NCBI GenBank assembly: GCA_934047225.1
Contig: OW203992.1
Location: 18,031,501 to 18,095,500, forward strand
Source: Ypsolopha sequella
Taxonomy: Eukaryota > Arthropoda > Insecta > Lepidoptera > Ypsolophidae
Reading direction: 5' to 3'
Length of the DNA: 64,000 nucleotides
Shown piece by piece: positions 63,135 through 64,000 of the stretch. The notes beneath the pieces are model-generated. The model did not search any database. It saw only the letters and a list, made by a program, of their open reading frames with translations, and was not told the origin of the DNA. Numbering within the stretch: position 1 is the first letter of the stretch; each line of letters starts with the position of its first letter. The position numbers and the translations under genes are program-made.

Positions 63135-63608
63135 TAAGGGGGAACGATTCGTATCCTCTACGAAACGCACAACTTAAGATGGTTCTTCTTATTTTTGAAT
63201 TAAAGATGTTACATCATTTTGATTTATGGCATTTCGCGTACATAGTTTAATGTAGTTTAGGCTTTTCCTAAGTATAATATAAATTTCAATTATATATTTG
63301 TTTGTTCAAGTTAAAAGTTGTTCTATACCATTGACTGAATAAGCTCTTCAAATATGGTTACACCTTTCTGTTACATGTATTATACATAATAGTAAAACTT
63401 AAAACACGCTTTCAAGTTTATGTGCCCATTCATTTACAACGTAATGCATAAAATAACACAATTTTGCCGGAAAAGCCTAACTGACTTTAAACTTTGTTCG
63501 CGAAATGCCATAAATCACATTTATTTAATATCTTTGATTCAAAAATTACGTAAAAAGAGCCATCTTAAGTTGTGCGTTTCGTAGAGCATACGAATCGTTT
63601 CCTCTTAA
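63135..63608. repeat. 470-bp foldback with nested MITE arm
   Basis: The arms are about 135 bp: AACGATTCGTATCCTCTACG.. AAACGCACAACTTAAGATGG on the left and the complement CCATCTTAAGTTGTGCGTTT.. CATACGAATCGTTT on the right, with TATGGCATTTCGCG facing CGCGAAATGCCATA. The loop contains one arm of MITE family A (63313-63383). Confidence 0.88.
63313..63383. repeat. Solo arm of MITE family A
   Basis: AAAAGTTGTTCTATACCATT, GACTGAATAAGCTCTTCAAA and TATGGTTACACCTTTCTGTT match the right arm of the elements at 7.5, 20.2 and 33.7 kb. The other arm and the loop are absent. Confidence 0.85.
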
Positions 63609-64000
63609 CAGGTTTAAACCTCTTTTTTATAGTGAAATTATTAATCAAAGTATAAGCAGATTAAGCTCAAGATCATTTTATCCAAATAATTTATCAATAG
63701 AAAAAAAAAATTAAATACAATCTCTAGCTCAATAAAAAAAATTCAAATTAAAAATTTATAAAAATAAAGATAGCTTTTTTAAACTAATTAAAATATAAAA
63801 GTTATATTTAATACGGCTGAAAGACTCCTTTACGTGAAATATTCTAAAAATATAAACATTACGTACACTTGGTTACTTAGAAATTTCTCAGTTTTAAACC
63901 CACCCAGAGTTCAAACTACGAGGGCTATTTCTATAAATAGTTTACCGTCTATTCCCACCTGAGACAGCTGACGCACATTCGTTACCAATCTAGAGAACAT
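63609..64000. other. Right edge, no feature seen
   Basis: AT-rich sequence without exon, repeat arm or motif that I can support. Confidence 0.5.

Overview
This window is nuclear DNA from an insect, most likely a moth or butterfly. The evidence is an AT-rich background, small exons split by repeat-filled introns, palindromic MITEs of the kind common in lepidopteran genomes, a BEL/Pao LTR retrotransposon, a Harbinger relic, a mariner-type relic, and many short copies of a repeat carrying 'ggttccgtac'. No bacterial, plasmid or CRISPR feature was seen.

Layout. (1) From 1 to about 4.9 kb there is no recognisable gene, only a palindromic MITE at the left edge, a 48-bp tandem duplication and a 57-bp minisatellite. 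(2) From 4947 to 10898 on the + strand a five-exon gene can be joined in frame by eye into a 363-residue short-chain dehydrogenase/reductase. It is closest to WWOX (WW domain-containing oxidoreductase), but no WW domain is visible. Its introns carry several foldback elements. (3) From 12402 to 23724 on the - strand lie six exons of the 3' half of mind bomb 1 (mib1), the E3 ubiquitin ligase that drives Notch ligand endocytosis: late ankyrin repeats, two internal RING fingers, a Pro/Ala-rich linker and the C-terminal RING. The two genes converge tail to tail about 1.5 kb apart. The N-terminal half of mib1 (MIB/HERC2, ZZ and early ankyrin exons) was not found to the right, so it is outside the window, behind a very long intron, or missing from the assembly.

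(4) From 23.7 to 44 kb is a repeat-rich stretch. It holds a mariner relic with a nested palindrome, several long foldbacks, two oppositely oriented copies of a ~420-bp MITE, a tRNA-derived SINE, a 1065-bp TIR element, one unassigned putative + strand terminal exon at 32.58 kb, and a CpG-rich segment at 41.0-42.2 kb that looks like a promoter or 5' UTR exon. (5) From 43990 to 50565 is a complete BEL/Pao LTR retrotransposon on the - strand. It has two LTRs that read as identical, a 5-bp target duplication and one uninterrupted 1943-codon gag-pol frame, so it is a recent and possibly active insertion. (6) From 50.6 to 64 kb there is no clear gene. It holds a second CpG-rich patch (54.1-54.4 kb), a minisatellite with an alternating 85/102-bp higher-order unit interrupted by a palindromic insertion, a decayed PIF/Harbinger transposase, and more foldbacks, one with a MITE arm nested in its loop.

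The two host genes share no obvious pathway: WWOX-type proteins are redox enzymes and mib1 is a Notch-pathway ubiquitin ligase. Most of the rest is transposon-derived. Exon borders were set by reading splice consensus and phase by eye. Repeat borders are approximate unless a target duplication is given.
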